DNA of 7,052 nt from Planctomycetota bacterium (GCA_021160865.1 JAGHBS010000209.1:1-7052); one strand, 5' to 3'; numbered from the stretch's first letter, positions 1 through 6,884 are shown. Numbers and translations are program-made. Notes: generated by a model from the letters alone, not told the origin.

Positions 1-759
1 ATTAATAACTACTCGCTGGCCATTCGTAAATAATACAAGCCATTCCTTTGTTGGTTTGAAGAAGTGGGCTACCCAGATCTTTTCACTTTGGGGGGCCGTC
101 TCCTCACCTTCGCTATAGACGGGGACATATACGTATGCTGATAGCGGATTGACATCAGTATCAGAGTTATCTGGTGGTAAATCTATAAGCTTGGCTGAGA
201 TAAGGTCCCTTAGCGATGAAGCAGGTACTCCATTATGATTAGTGCTATACGTCTTAAAGGCGATGCTTAGATCTGCTAAATACCTTAGCCTCTGCCCTTT
301 TTGGATACGGATATGCCTTAAGTTGTATGCAGGTAAGTAAACTGCAAGTGCGCAGACTACCGCAAGTAGCCCAAATATGCCCGCGGAGATGATTACAGGT
401 TTCAGCAGTAGCTTGAAGTTAGCATTGAGTAGAATGGAGATGATAGTAAAGCTTATTGCCAACGTCATGATAAACCCGATGAGGATTCCAACAGTTGCAA
501 TAGGTACGGAATTATATCGCCAAGAGATAGTCATGAATATACTCGCAATGATAATAAAGACAAGCAGCCCCGCCCCAATGCCGAGGATATTAAGTCTTAG
601 GCATGTGCTAGTGGTAGTCTTTGTACGTGGTATCTGAGTATATCGCCTCAGTGTCCGTTGGATTAGGATCTGTCCCGCTGAAAGCCAGGTAAGAGCGATG
701 ATTCCAATGAGGGGGAGCTGCCACCAGAAGAGGTAATCTTTAATACCAGCCAGCATCAT
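1..759 (-). CDS. Four-helix membrane protein with a pseudopilin-like C-terminal region (partial, C-terminus cut by the window edge)
   Basis: I translated this frame by hand; it is open from the left edge up to a TAA at 835-837. The first ATG is at 759, with a purine-rich GGAAGGGG about ten bases upstream. In-frame GTG (831) and TTG (801) are possible earlier starts without a ribosome site. The 253 visible residues begin with four hydrophobic segments, at about 11-33, 55-78, 86-113 and 118-144. An Arg/Lys-rich loop at 34-47 suggests that loop is cytoplasmic. Residues about 150-253 are polar and contain RLRYLADLSIAFKTYS, NHNGVPASSLRDL, a Pro-rich stretch, a Tyr-x-Tyr-Val and LVLFTNGQ. This spacing resembles the soluble part of planctomycete pseudopilin/DUF1559-like proteins (N-L-x-x-L-x-x-A...Y...NG.yP.SL.dL...vLFaDGhV), but after four helices instead of one. 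The family match is from memory and the function is unknown. The gene follows the glycoside hydrolase on the same strand after 99 bases, so co-transcription is possible. Confidence 0.7.
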   Translation of the reverse strand, partial: MMLAGIKDYLFWWQLPLIGIIALTWLSAGQILIQRTLRRYTQIPRTKTTTSTCLRLNILGIGAGLLVFIIIASIFMTISWRYNSVPIATVGILIGFIMTLAISFTIISILLNANFKLLLKPVIISAGIFGLLAVVCALAVYLPAYNLRHIRIQKGQRLRYLADLSIAFKTYSTNHNGVPASSLRDLISAKLIDLPPDNSDTDVNPLSAYVYVPVYSEGEETAPQSEKIWVAHFFKPTKEWLVLFTNGQRVVIN

Positions 760-815
760 CGCAATGGTGCCCCTTCCCGGACAAGGAGTAGTAATCCGCA
801 AGCTAATGCTGTTTT

Positions 816-869
816 TAAGAAAATGATACACGCATTATTGTTTATAACAAGAAATTAATCATTTTCTTA
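816..869. repeat. 12-bp perfect inverted repeat around the glycoside hydrolase stop codon
   Basis: TAAGAAAATGAT at 816-827 is exactly complementary to ATCATTTTCTTA at 858-869, with 30 bases between them. Inside the loop sits a second small perfect inverted repeat, TTGTT (838-842) TAT AACAA (846-850). The right arm covers the last codons and the TGA stop (859-861) of the minus-strand hydrolase. The stem is A+T rich and is not followed by a U run on either strand, so it is not a textbook intrinsic terminator. It could be a weak transcription stop, an mRNA 3'-end stabiliser, or a protein-binding palindrome. Which of these it is cannot be told from sequence alone. Confidence 0.6.
823..850 (-). 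promoter_or_regulatory. Weak sigma-70-like promoter candidate for the left-edge membrane protein gene
   Basis: On the minus strand TTGTTA (850-845; 4 of 6 to TTGACA) is followed after 16 bases by TATCAT (828-823; 5 of 6 to TATAAT). This would start transcription near 816, about 57 bases before the ATG at 759. It lies inside the inverted repeat at 816-869, so the palindrome could act as an operator. The A+T-rich setting makes chance matches likely, and no experimental support is visible. Confidence 0.22.
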
Positions 870-2844
870 GCATTGCTTCCGTTTCACTGATTACCTGATT
901 TATAGCAGCAAGGTTATCGCGCAATCGGCTTGGGCGATTACGTGCAAGCCAGAGTCGGGCAAACTCATCCATCATCCCCCGCATCTGCTCATTAAGGCGA
1001 CGCAGGAGTGTAGCAGAGACCTTTCTCCCTGCACGGATATCACGCCCAATTAACATTCGCTTACAGGCAAGTAAGTCCATTTGCCGGGCAAGGTCAAATT
1101 CTTCTAATGCCACGGCTTCAAACTCATCTGCAACACTAATACGAGGTATACGCAACGCCTTCAGCATTTCATATCTATCATGTAAGTCTTTGCTTTTAAT
1201 TGTCTGATCATCTATGACACGGGGCTCATAGCCAAGCGGGCTACCCAGCGGCATCGGTTTTGTCAAGTCGAAGGGTTCAACAAGTGCGTGATAAAGGTGA
1301 TAGCCGCTCTCCGCCCCCAGTATTCGTAAAGCAGTAGCGAGTTTCCCTTTCTTATCGTTGAAGAGGTCTCGGCAGAAGCGCTCGGTGAAGTGTTTATGAT
1401 CCACTTTTGTATCGCTCCAAGCGCAAGCTGCTCCGTGCGCGAATCCATGGAGGCTTACGCCAAGTGTATTTCGATGCCCGAAGTCGCCCCAATCGGTATT
1501 CAGTAATCCTTCAGCAGCGTATTTCCTTGCAATGCGACTAAACCGTGCAACATTATTGATAGCATGTTTCATCCGCGAGCCATGGGACTGCCAGCCATGG
1601 GTGCCGGGGCAGCATACCACTGATAGGCCTGCATCGACAATCTCGTTTGTCCGCTGCATCCGCTTACCTTCCGGGTAGTAGTCCCAATTTAGCATTACAA
1701 TATCTTTGGGAATTGCAGGGATGATTTCAGGATGCGCAAGTACGATGTCAGCCCACATGTTCATCCGTTTGGCATACTTCTGGCATAGTTTGTGTATCTT
1801 GAGGATGAAATTGAGGTATACCTTCCCGATACCGAGTTTCTTTGTCCGTCTCTTGCTTCTGCCTTTTCCCAGTTCCCATGGCTCGTCGCCACAGATATTA
1901 AAGTCGTCGGCTTGGAAGAGGGGGAGGAACTCTTCGTACATCTGGCTTATTAGTTTGATCGAGCCCGGATCGGATGGGCAAAGCGTTGTCCCACCGGGAT
2001 GGCCATTGTAGCCGGGCAATTCGCCCAGATGCCGATACTTTGGTAAGGCGAGGATCTTTTCCATGTGCCCGAAACTCGCCAGCGAGCCAACCAGCCGAAT
2101 ATGATGGGCATTACAATGCTGCTGAATTACGAGAATGTCATCAACGGAGAACGGGCTATAACCCCGCCCGATGTCCGGGTCGAACGAGAATTTAAAAATG
2201 TTTTCGATATACAGCTGCAATTCATTAATCTTCCAGCGGGCGAGGCGCTCGATAAGTTGCTTGATGGTTTTGACTTTGGGAACTTTTCCACGAGAGCAAT
2301 CCAGATACACCCCCCGGCGAGCAAGGGCGGGGCTATCATCTATTCGTAAAGCAGGCAGAGTTTTGCCATAAATCTTGAGCAGGTCTCGTAGCGTCTGAAT
2401 GGCGTAGTATGCCCCTGCTGCTGTGCGAGAGGTAATTTCGATACCATCAGGCTTGATTGTAAGCCGGTAGGCTTCATCGCCGGTAATATGTTTATCTCGA
2501 ATAATCCGAACGCCAGCGTCCTTTTGCGAGGATGTGAATTTTGCAATGGTTTTTAGCCTGTTTAAATCGTTGCTAAGCTGGCGTAGGGGAAGGCGATCTG
2601 GATCCTCAGCAGGGTATAATGAAATTGACTTACCCAAGATGAAAGTGCCGGCAAGACGATAAGAAGCCCTCGGGGGAATTAGAAATTCTCTGCAAGGCAC
2701 GGAATAATCTCCCACAGGATTGTTATATTTATTTTCATGATAGAGAAAATCGGATGGCAAAGTCAATGTATCATCTATTCGGTTGCTTAATGTATCAATG
2801 GGTTTTAGAATAGTACCATTGCCTTTCTGGAGAATAGGATTCAT
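859..2844 (-). CDS. Family 20 glycoside hydrolase, GcnA-like beta-N-acetylhexosaminidase
   Basis: The 661-residue product is predicted to remove terminal N-acetylhexosamine residues from glycans. An N-terminal GH20b-type domain spans roughly 50-165 (ending RTAAGAYYAIQTLRDLL then LPALRIDDSPA), followed by the (beta/alpha)8 catalytic domain from about 170. Visible landmarks are RRGVYLDCSRGKVP (176-189), WKINELQLYIEN (204-215), SFGHME (257-262), the paired acidic residues D320-E321 in NICGDEPWE, MWAD (363-366) and NWDYYPEG (386-393). The DE pair matches the GH20 substrate-assisted mechanism (Asp orients the acetamido group, Glu is acid/base). LYIEN in place of the classical LHWHLTDD resembles the GcnA-like branch. 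About 200 residues after 460 are mostly helical and of unknown role. No signal peptide is seen, so it is probably cytoplasmic. The ATG at 2844 lacks a clear ribosome site, and the first 45 residues match nothing I know, so the true start may be internal (for example GTG at 2715). Substrate is not determined. Confidence 0.85.
   Translation of the reverse strand: MNPILQKGNGTILKPIDTLSNRIDDTLTLPSDFLYHENKYNNPVGDYSVPCREFLIPPRASYRLAGTFILGKSISLYPAEDPDRLPLRQLSNDLNRLKTIAKFTSSQKDAGVRIIRDKHITGDEAYRLTIKPDGIEITSRTAAGAYYAIQTLRDLLKIYGKTLPALRIDDSPALARRGVYLDCSRGKVPKVKTIKQLIERLARWKINELQLYIENIFKFSFDPDIGRGYSPFSVDDILVIQQHCNAHHIRLVGSLASFGHMEKILALPKYRHLGELPGYNGHPGGTTLCPSDPGSIKLISQMYEEFLPLFQADDFNICGDEPWELGKGRSKRRTKKLGIGKVYLNFILKIHKLCQKYAKRMNMWADIVLAHPEIIPAIPKDIVMLNWDYYPEGKRMQRTNEIVDAGLSVVCCPGTHGWQSHGSRMKHAINNVARFSRIARKYAAEGLLNTDWGDFGHRNTLGVSLHGFAHGAACAWSDTKVDHKHFTERFCRDLFNDKKGKLATALRILGAESGYHLYHALVEPFDLTKPMPLGSPLGYEPRVIDDQTIKSKDLHDRYEMLKALRIPRISVADEFEAVALEEFDLARQMDLLACKRMLIGRDIRAGRKVSATLLRRLNEQMRGMMDEFARLWLARNRPSRLRDNLAAINQVISETEAMLRK
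2783..2811 (+). promoter_or_regulatory. Candidate promoter for the NfeD-FloA operon, inside the hydrolase coding region
   Basis: TTGCTT (2783-2788; 3 of 6 to TTGACA) and TAGAAT (2806-2811; 5 of 6 to TATAAT) are separated by exactly 17 bases. This predicts a start near 2818, about 25 bases before the ATG at 2843 or about 61 before the GTG at 2879. It would lie within the first codons of the opposite-strand glycoside hydrolase, because there is essentially no intergenic space here. The -35 match is weak, so this is a candidate only. Confidence 0.3.
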
Positions 2845-4546
2845 GTTATCGCAGCTACGAAGGGGTGGGGAAAATAGAGTGTCTCGAATTACAGGGGTGA
2901 GTTTACTTATCTTGATACTCTGTTTTGTAGCCGCTGTTGAAGCAACAGAGAATACAACGCCCCCCGGTTTAAGTCAGCCCAGCAGGAAGGCAGCAACATC
3001 AACATCTGCCCCTGCAGTTCGCATCGAGGCAGGGCGCGTCATCACGTCAGAAGGATGGTTCCGATTGCCTCATGTCAAGAGACCTCCTCTGCCCTCGAAA
3101 GTCACCAGGGGCTTTATCATTCCCATCCACGGACCTATTACGCAAACCACATATGAAGCCGTCAAGCGCAAGGTTATGCAATGTAAAGCCCGTGGTGCTC
3201 AATTAGTGATATTCGATATGAACACCCCGGGCGGTCAGGCAGATGCAATGGATAACATCGTCAGGCTCATTATAGACGACCTGCGCGATATTTATACTGT
3301 TGCCTACGTCAACCCGGAAGCCGTCAGTGCTGGTGCAATAATATCGCTTGCCTGTAATGAAATTGTAATGAGTCCGACGGGCGTTATTGGCGATGCCATG
3401 CCTATTATGGTAGTCGGCGGGCAGGTGCAGGAAATCCCAGAAAAAATAAGGGGGAAGATTGAATCCTACATTCGTGCTAAGGTCAGAATGCTGGCTGAAC
3501 GTAATGGGCATAATAAGGCACTATGCGAGGCGATGGTGACGATATCGATGGAGATTTGGCTTATCCGCAATAAAAAGTCCGGAGAGTTGAAAATCGTCAA
3601 TGCCAAGGATTTTTCATCTGCAACCAGGCCAGCAAGGGGGAAAATAATTCTGCCCGATGAGGATTGGGAATACGTCAGGACAATTGACGAGCCAACCGAA
3701 TTGGTCACGCTTCATGCACAGGAAGCCCGACGACTTGCTTTCATCAAGCATATCTTCCCTGATATCAATTCGCTTGAGAAGCATTATCATATCGTCGTCG
3801 AGCCAGTGGTTCTTGGTGATACATGGTCAGAGAGATTGGTCGCGATACTAACCACGCCGTTGGTGATGAGTATCCTGTTGCTGGTGGGCATACTGGCAGC
3901 GTATGTGGAGTTGAATACCCCCGGGTTTGGTGTCCCTGGTACTATTGCGGTAATATGCTTTGCCATTATCTTCGGCAGTAGATACCTGACTGGTCTGGCG
4001 CAGTGGTGGGAGATTGCGATATTTTTTATCGGGGTGTTGCTACTGTTTGTAGAGATATTCATCACACCTGGGTTTGGCTTGATGGGGGTGATGGGGATAT
4101 TATTCTGCATCGTTGGCTTGTTAGCCATGCTGGTGCCCAATGCTCCTACAAAGTTTCCCTTGCCGACAACGAAGATTGATTTGGAGATTTTTTCCAATGG
4201 ACTATTGGCACTGTTGATAGCGTTTATAGGTTCGGCTATCGGGGGAGTGGTTTTATCACGGGTGCTGCCTCGTGTTCCGGTGGCAGGTAAATTGGTATTA
4301 CCTCGTCCTGAAGTTCAAGCGGCTGTGCCTGCTTCGGAACGATCGCCAATCCTGAAAATAAAACCCGGGCAGGTAGGCACGGTCAGGCAGACCTGCAGGC
4401 CTGTTGGAAAGGTAGAGATTGATGGTCAGCTCGTTGATGCGGTAGCCGATGGAGCGTTTCTTGAAAAGGGTACCAAGATTGTGGTGCTGCGGAATGAAGG
4501 AAACAGGATTGTCGTTGATGCAAAGAATCGTCAGGAAGATAAATAA
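2843..4546 (+). CDS. Long NfeD protein: ClpP-class membrane serine protease with C-terminal OB fold
   Basis: This is the long (NfeD1b) form, about 567 residues from the ATG at 2843. A signal peptide is followed by a Pro/Thr/Ser-rich linker. The ClpP/crotonase-fold protease domain (about 85-320) has IFDMNTPGGQADAM (oxyanion region), EAVSAGAIISLA with the likely nucleophile S162, MSPTGVIGDAMP, and GKIESY with the likely catalytic lysine K205, followed by MLAERNGHN. About five hydrophobic segments lie at 330-475 and include two related motifs, VELNTPGFGVPG and VEIFITPGFGLMG. The C-terminal OB fold runs from about 505 (KPGQVGTVRQTCRPVGKVEI) to 557. In the family the protease domain faces outside and can cleave a stomatin partner. 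The start is uncertain: ATG 2843 has GGAG ten bases upstream, while the in-frame GTG at 2879 has a G-rich AAGGGGTGGGG just ahead and still gives a complete signal peptide. It heads a four-gene run and lies 18 bases before the short NfeD gene. Confidence 0.9.
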   Translation: MLSQLRRGGENRVSRITGVSLLILILCFVAAVEATENTTPPGLSQPSRKAATSTSAPAVRIEAGRVITSEGWFRLPHVKRPPLPSKVTRGFIIPIHGPITQTTYEAVKRKVMQCKARGAQLVIFDMNTPGGQADAMDNIVRLIIDDLRDIYTVAYVNPEAVSAGAIISLACNEIVMSPTGVIGDAMPIMVVGGQVQEIPEKIRGKIESYIRAKVRMLAERNGHNKALCEAMVTISMEIWLIRNKKSGELKIVNAKDFSSATRPARGKIILPDEDWEYVRTIDEPTELVTLHAQEARRLAFIKHIFPDINSLEKHYHIVVEPVVLGDTWSERLVAILTTPLVMSILLLVGILAAYVELNTPGFGVPGTIAVICFAIIFGSRYLTGLAQWWEIAIFFIGVLLLFVEIFITPGFGLMGVMGILFCIVGLLAMLVPNAPTKFPLPTTKIDLEIFSNGLLALLIAFIGSAIGGVVLSRVLPRVPVAGKLVLPRPEVQAAVPASERSPILKIKPGQVGTVRQTCRPVGKVEIDGQLVDAVADGAFLEKGTKIVVLRNEGNRIVVDAKNRQEDK

Positions 4547-4564
4547 GAGAGATGTAGAGGGACG

Positions 4565-5071
4565 ATGCTTGAAAATATCTTGATGATAATTGTGTTATTC
4601 CTCGGGGCGTTGTTATTTATAGCAGCCGAGGTATGTACACCGATGTTTGGGCTGGTAGCAGCAGCGGGGCTGGGATGTCTTATCGGGATGGTGTACCTTT
4701 GTTTTACGAGGATCGGGCCGACGTTTGGCGTGGTGGTATTGGTGGGGTTGGTCTTTGTGATACCGATATATATTTGGGCTATTGTCAAGTATTTACCGCG
4801 GCTGCCGCTTGGGCGGATTTTACAACTAAGGGCTAAGCCTCGTCAGCCTGGTGAAGCAGTTCCCGAAGCAAAGGAGGAAGAGACGCTGGTGGGAAAGATA
4901 GGCACTGCCGAGACGCCCCTGCGTCCTGCCGGTGCCATCCGTGTTGGAAATAAACGATTATCAGCAACGGCAGAGGCAGGGTTCATCGAAAAAGGCGCAA
5001 CTGTGAAAATAGTAAGGACATCCGGACTAAACGTGGTCGTCCGTGAGGTAAAGGATGAACAATCTTCGTAA
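4565..5071 (+). CDS. Short NfeD family membrane protein (no protease domain)
   Basis: The 168-residue product has three hydrophobic segments (about 5-22, 27-48 and 51-77), a charged Pro-containing linker (86-106), and a C-terminal OB-fold NfeD domain from LVGKIGTAETPLRPAGAI to LNVVVREV (about 108-163). AEVCTPMFGLVAAAG (21-35) is a diverged copy of the E-x(2-3)-TPGFG-x-x-G motif seen twice in the upstream long NfeD, which supports the family call. It lacks the ClpP-like domain and so is expected to be a structural partner of the flotillin, not an enzyme; this is inference from family knowledge. Its ATG follows the ribosome site AGAGGGA (4556-4562) at short spacing and lies 18 bases after the upstream stop, so co-translation is likely. 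A 102-base gap separates it from floA. Confidence 0.88.
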   Translation: MLENILMIIVLFLGALLFIAAEVCTPMFGLVAAAGLGCLIGMVYLCFTRIGPTFGVVVLVGLVFVIPIYIWAIVKYLPRLPLGRILQLRAKPRQPGEAVPEAKEEETLVGKIGTAETPLRPAGAIRVGNKRLSATAEAGFIEKGATVKIVRTSGLNVVVREVKDEQSS

Positions 5072-5106
5072 AAGCGATGTCAATTCCAATGTGATGTAAT
5101 TGTTTG

Positions 5107-5112
5107 TATAAT
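5107..5112 (+). promoter_or_regulatory. Perfect TATAAT hexamer upstream of floA; possible internal promoter
   Basis: The 102-base gap between the short NfeD gene and floA is the only sizeable gap in the operon and contains an exact TATAAT at 5107-5112. The best -35 at 17-base spacing is TTCCAA (5084-5089), a poor match, and the TG just before the hexamer is one base off the extended -10 position. If used, transcription would begin near 5119, about 55 bases before the floA ATG. This would let floA and the following gene be expressed independently of the protease. The call is tentative. Confidence 0.3.
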
Positions 5113-5173
5113 GGTTCGTGCGGGTGATAAGAGATGCATTATGGATAAGGACCTTTTTATAAGGGGTTAGAAG

Positions 5174-6232
5174 ATGATGGTAGCAGCTGCTGGTTGGGTA
5201 TGGGCGATTGTAGCGATTATTGCTTTAGTTGCGTTTGTGTTTTTAGCGATTGTAGCAAGGTTTTTTAAGCTGTGGGTTCAGGCACTCTTTGCTCATGCCA
5301 ATATAACGTTTGGCGAGTTAATCGGGATGGCACTTCGAAAGGTCGATCCGCGAGTGATTGTGCTCAGTAAGATCCGTGCGGTACAGGCAGGTTTGGATGT
5401 ATCGACGCGCGACTTGGAAAGTCACTACCTCGCTGGTGGTCGTGTACCTAATGTCATCACTGCCTTGATAGCAGCCAATCGTGCCAATATCGACTTATCC
5501 TTCAAAACTGCCACGGCAATAGACCTTGCTGGCAGGGACATCCTTGACGCTGTTCAAACTTCCGTGAATCCGAAGGTGATAGATTGTCCCAATCCTGCCA
5601 GTGGAAAGACCACCGTTGATGCCGTTGCCAAGGATGGTATTCAGGTAAAGGCAAAGGCACGTGTGACGGTTCGGGCTAACATTGATCGGCTCGTCGGAGG
5701 TGCTACTGAGGAGACCATCATCGCAAGGGTTGGCGAAGGTATCGTTACTACGATTGGTTCAGCTAATAGCTACAAAGAGGTGTTAGAGAATCCCGACTTG
5801 ATATCCAAGCAGGTTCTTGAGAAGGGTCTTGATGCCGGTACTGCCTTTGAGATTCTCTCGATAGATATTGCTGATGTTGATGTTGGTGAGAATGTTGGAG
5901 CGAAGTTGCAAGCAGATCAAGCAGAAGCCGATAAACGGCGTTTCCAGGCAGAGGCTGAACGTCGTCGAGCAATGGCGCTTGCTCGTGAACAGGAAATGCG
6001 GGCTGCCACTCAGGAAAATCGTGCTAAGGTCGTTTTAGCAGAAGCTGAAATCCCCCGTGCAATCGCAGAAGCCTTCCGTGCAGGCCACCTGGGAATAATG
6101 GATTATTACCGGCTACGCAATATCCAGGCTGATACTCAGATGCGCGAAAATATCGGTGGCGGTGGTACAACTGCATCTGGACATACCGGTGATACAGGAA
6201 GAGGTCCCGAACCGTCCAAGGGAGTAAAGTAA
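5174..6232 (+). CDS. floA: Flotillin-like protein FloA (SPFH family, UPF0365/YqfA type)
   Basis: The 352-residue product closely matches the bacterial FloA family, which forms oligomers in functional membrane microdomains. An N-terminal hydrophobic segment (about 8-29) anchors it. Family motifs follow in order: GLDVSTRDLESHYLAGGRV (73-91), TALIAANRANIDL (96-108), AIDLAGRDILDAVQTSVNPKVI (115-136), DGIQVKAKARVTVRANIDRLVGGA (154-177), ARVGEGIVTTIGS (184-196), and DIADVDVG (231-238). A Glu/Ala-rich helical stretch of flotillin type covers about 247-302, then LGIMDYYRLRNIQADTQMR. The last ~28 residues are Gly/Thr/Ser-rich and hydrophilic. Between KVIDCP and DGIQVK there is an apparent insertion of about seven residues relative to the Bacillus protein as I remember it. 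The ribosome site AAGGGG (5161-5166) seven bases before the ATG fixes the start. It lies after the two NfeD genes, the conserved operon partners of SPFH proteins, and one base before the next gene. Confidence 0.95.
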   Translation: MMVAAAGWVWAIVAIIALVAFVFLAIVARFFKLWVQALFAHANITFGELIGMALRKVDPRVIVLSKIRAVQAGLDVSTRDLESHYLAGGRVPNVITALIAANRANIDLSFKTATAIDLAGRDILDAVQTSVNPKVIDCPNPASGKTTVDAVAKDGIQVKAKARVTVRANIDRLVGGATEETIIARVGEGIVTTIGSANSYKEVLENPDLISKQVLEKGLDAGTAFEILSIDIADVDVGENVGAKLQADQAEADKRRFQAEAERRRAMALAREQEMRAATQENRAKVVLAEAEIPRAIAEAFRAGHLGIMDYYRLRNIQADTQMRENIGGGGTTASGHTGDTGRGPEPSKGVK

Positions 6233-6233
6233 A

Positions 6234-6884
6234 ATGATGCACGGGAATACATTCTTTGCCGATGCCGATGGAGAAGGCATCTGGCAATTGATATTACTAC
6301 TGGTGCTGATTGGTATCAGTGCATTAGCGAATCTTATTGGCAAGATTAAGCAAAAGCAGCAGGAAGAGCAAAGGCAGCACCCACCGCCACGAACAAGCAA
6401 ACCAGCTATGCCGATAGCGAGGTCTGCCCCGCCAGCTAGGCGTCCTCAACGAGTAGCATCACCGAAGAAATCGGGCTTTGGAGAGGCAGTTCGCCAAATG
6501 ACGGATATATTGGCTGGTAAACCTCGCTTTGGTAGCAAGTCCGCTATCAAACAGCCTCGTCGAAGCAAAGCAAAACACCTCGATAAGGTTAAGGGTGAGA
6601 AGATTGTCTCTGCAGATCTCGGTAAGACGGTGCTTACAGAAGAACAGCAGCTGAGAAAGAAACTCTTACAGGAGGAAATCGAGCGGCGCAGACGATTGAA
6701 AGGTGTCAAGCCATCGTTCTTCCCACGAGTTCTTGCAGATTTAGGTCCGATGGAGACTCACGCCCGTCGTATCCATGTTGACTTGACCAGTCCAAAGGCA
6801 GCTAAAGCGGCGATTATCTACTCGGAAATCATCGGCCCACCAAAAGCGCTCCGCACAACTCCAGAACCATGGGAATGGATATAG
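6234..6884 (+). CDS. Uncharacterised basic single-pass membrane protein in the flotillin operon
   Basis: I do not recognise this 216-residue protein as a named family. It has one hydrophobic segment near the N-terminus (about 17-36, IWQLILLLVLIGISALANLI). A Lys/Gln/Pro/Arg-rich, probably disordered region follows (38-120), with a Pro-rich part at 49-71. Next come a charged helix EEQQLRKKLLQEEIERRRR (136-154) and a C-terminal segment SPKAAKAAIIYSEIIGPPKAL (about 186-206) that looks like a compact conserved motif. The soluble part is strongly basic, so it is probably cytoplasmic. The ATG at 6234 is one base after the floA stop and has AAGGGAG (6218-6224) nine bases upstream, inside floA; a second ATG follows at 6237. 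This tight coupling suggests it works with FloA, in the place that yqfB occupies beside floA in Bacillus, though it does not look like YqfB. Function unknown. Confidence 0.85.
   Translation: MMHGNTFFADADGEGIWQLILLLVLIGISALANLIGKIKQKQQEEQRQHPPPRTSKPAMPIARSAPPARRPQRVASPKKSGFGEAVRQMTDILAGKPRFGSKSAIKQPRRSKAKHLDKVKGEKIVSADLGKTVLTEEQQLRKKLLQEEIERRRRLKGVKPSFFPRVLADLGPMETHARRIHVDLTSPKAAKAAIIYSEIIGPPKALRTTPEPWEWI

Noticed and set aside
377..637. 86-codon plus-strand ORF at the left
   Set aside because: It lies antisense to the membrane protein frame that is open across 1-759 and has clear hydrophobic helix periodicity; the plus ORF has no ribosome site or recognisable motif.
1321..2354. 14-base direct repeat TATTCGTAAAGCAG at 1321-1334 and 2341-2354
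   Set aside because: Both copies encode the same Ala-Leu-Arg-Ile in the hydrolase in frame; coincidental codon identity is the simplest explanation.
2783..2842. Upstream extension of the long NfeD using a TTG start at 2783
   Set aside because: The extra 20 residues overlap the hydrolase start, have no ribosome site, and would bury the signal peptide; starts at 2843 or 2879 are more sensible.
5150..5166. Short CCTT/AAGG hairpin that could hide the floA ribosome site
   Set aside because: Only four base pairs with a five-base loop; too weak to call a regulator.
5111..5170. 19-codon ORF (MVRAGDKRCI...) ending just before floA, a possible leader peptide
   Set aside because: No ribosome site precedes it and its ATG overlaps the TATAAT hexamer, so a transcript from that promoter would not contain it; no regulatory codon run is present.
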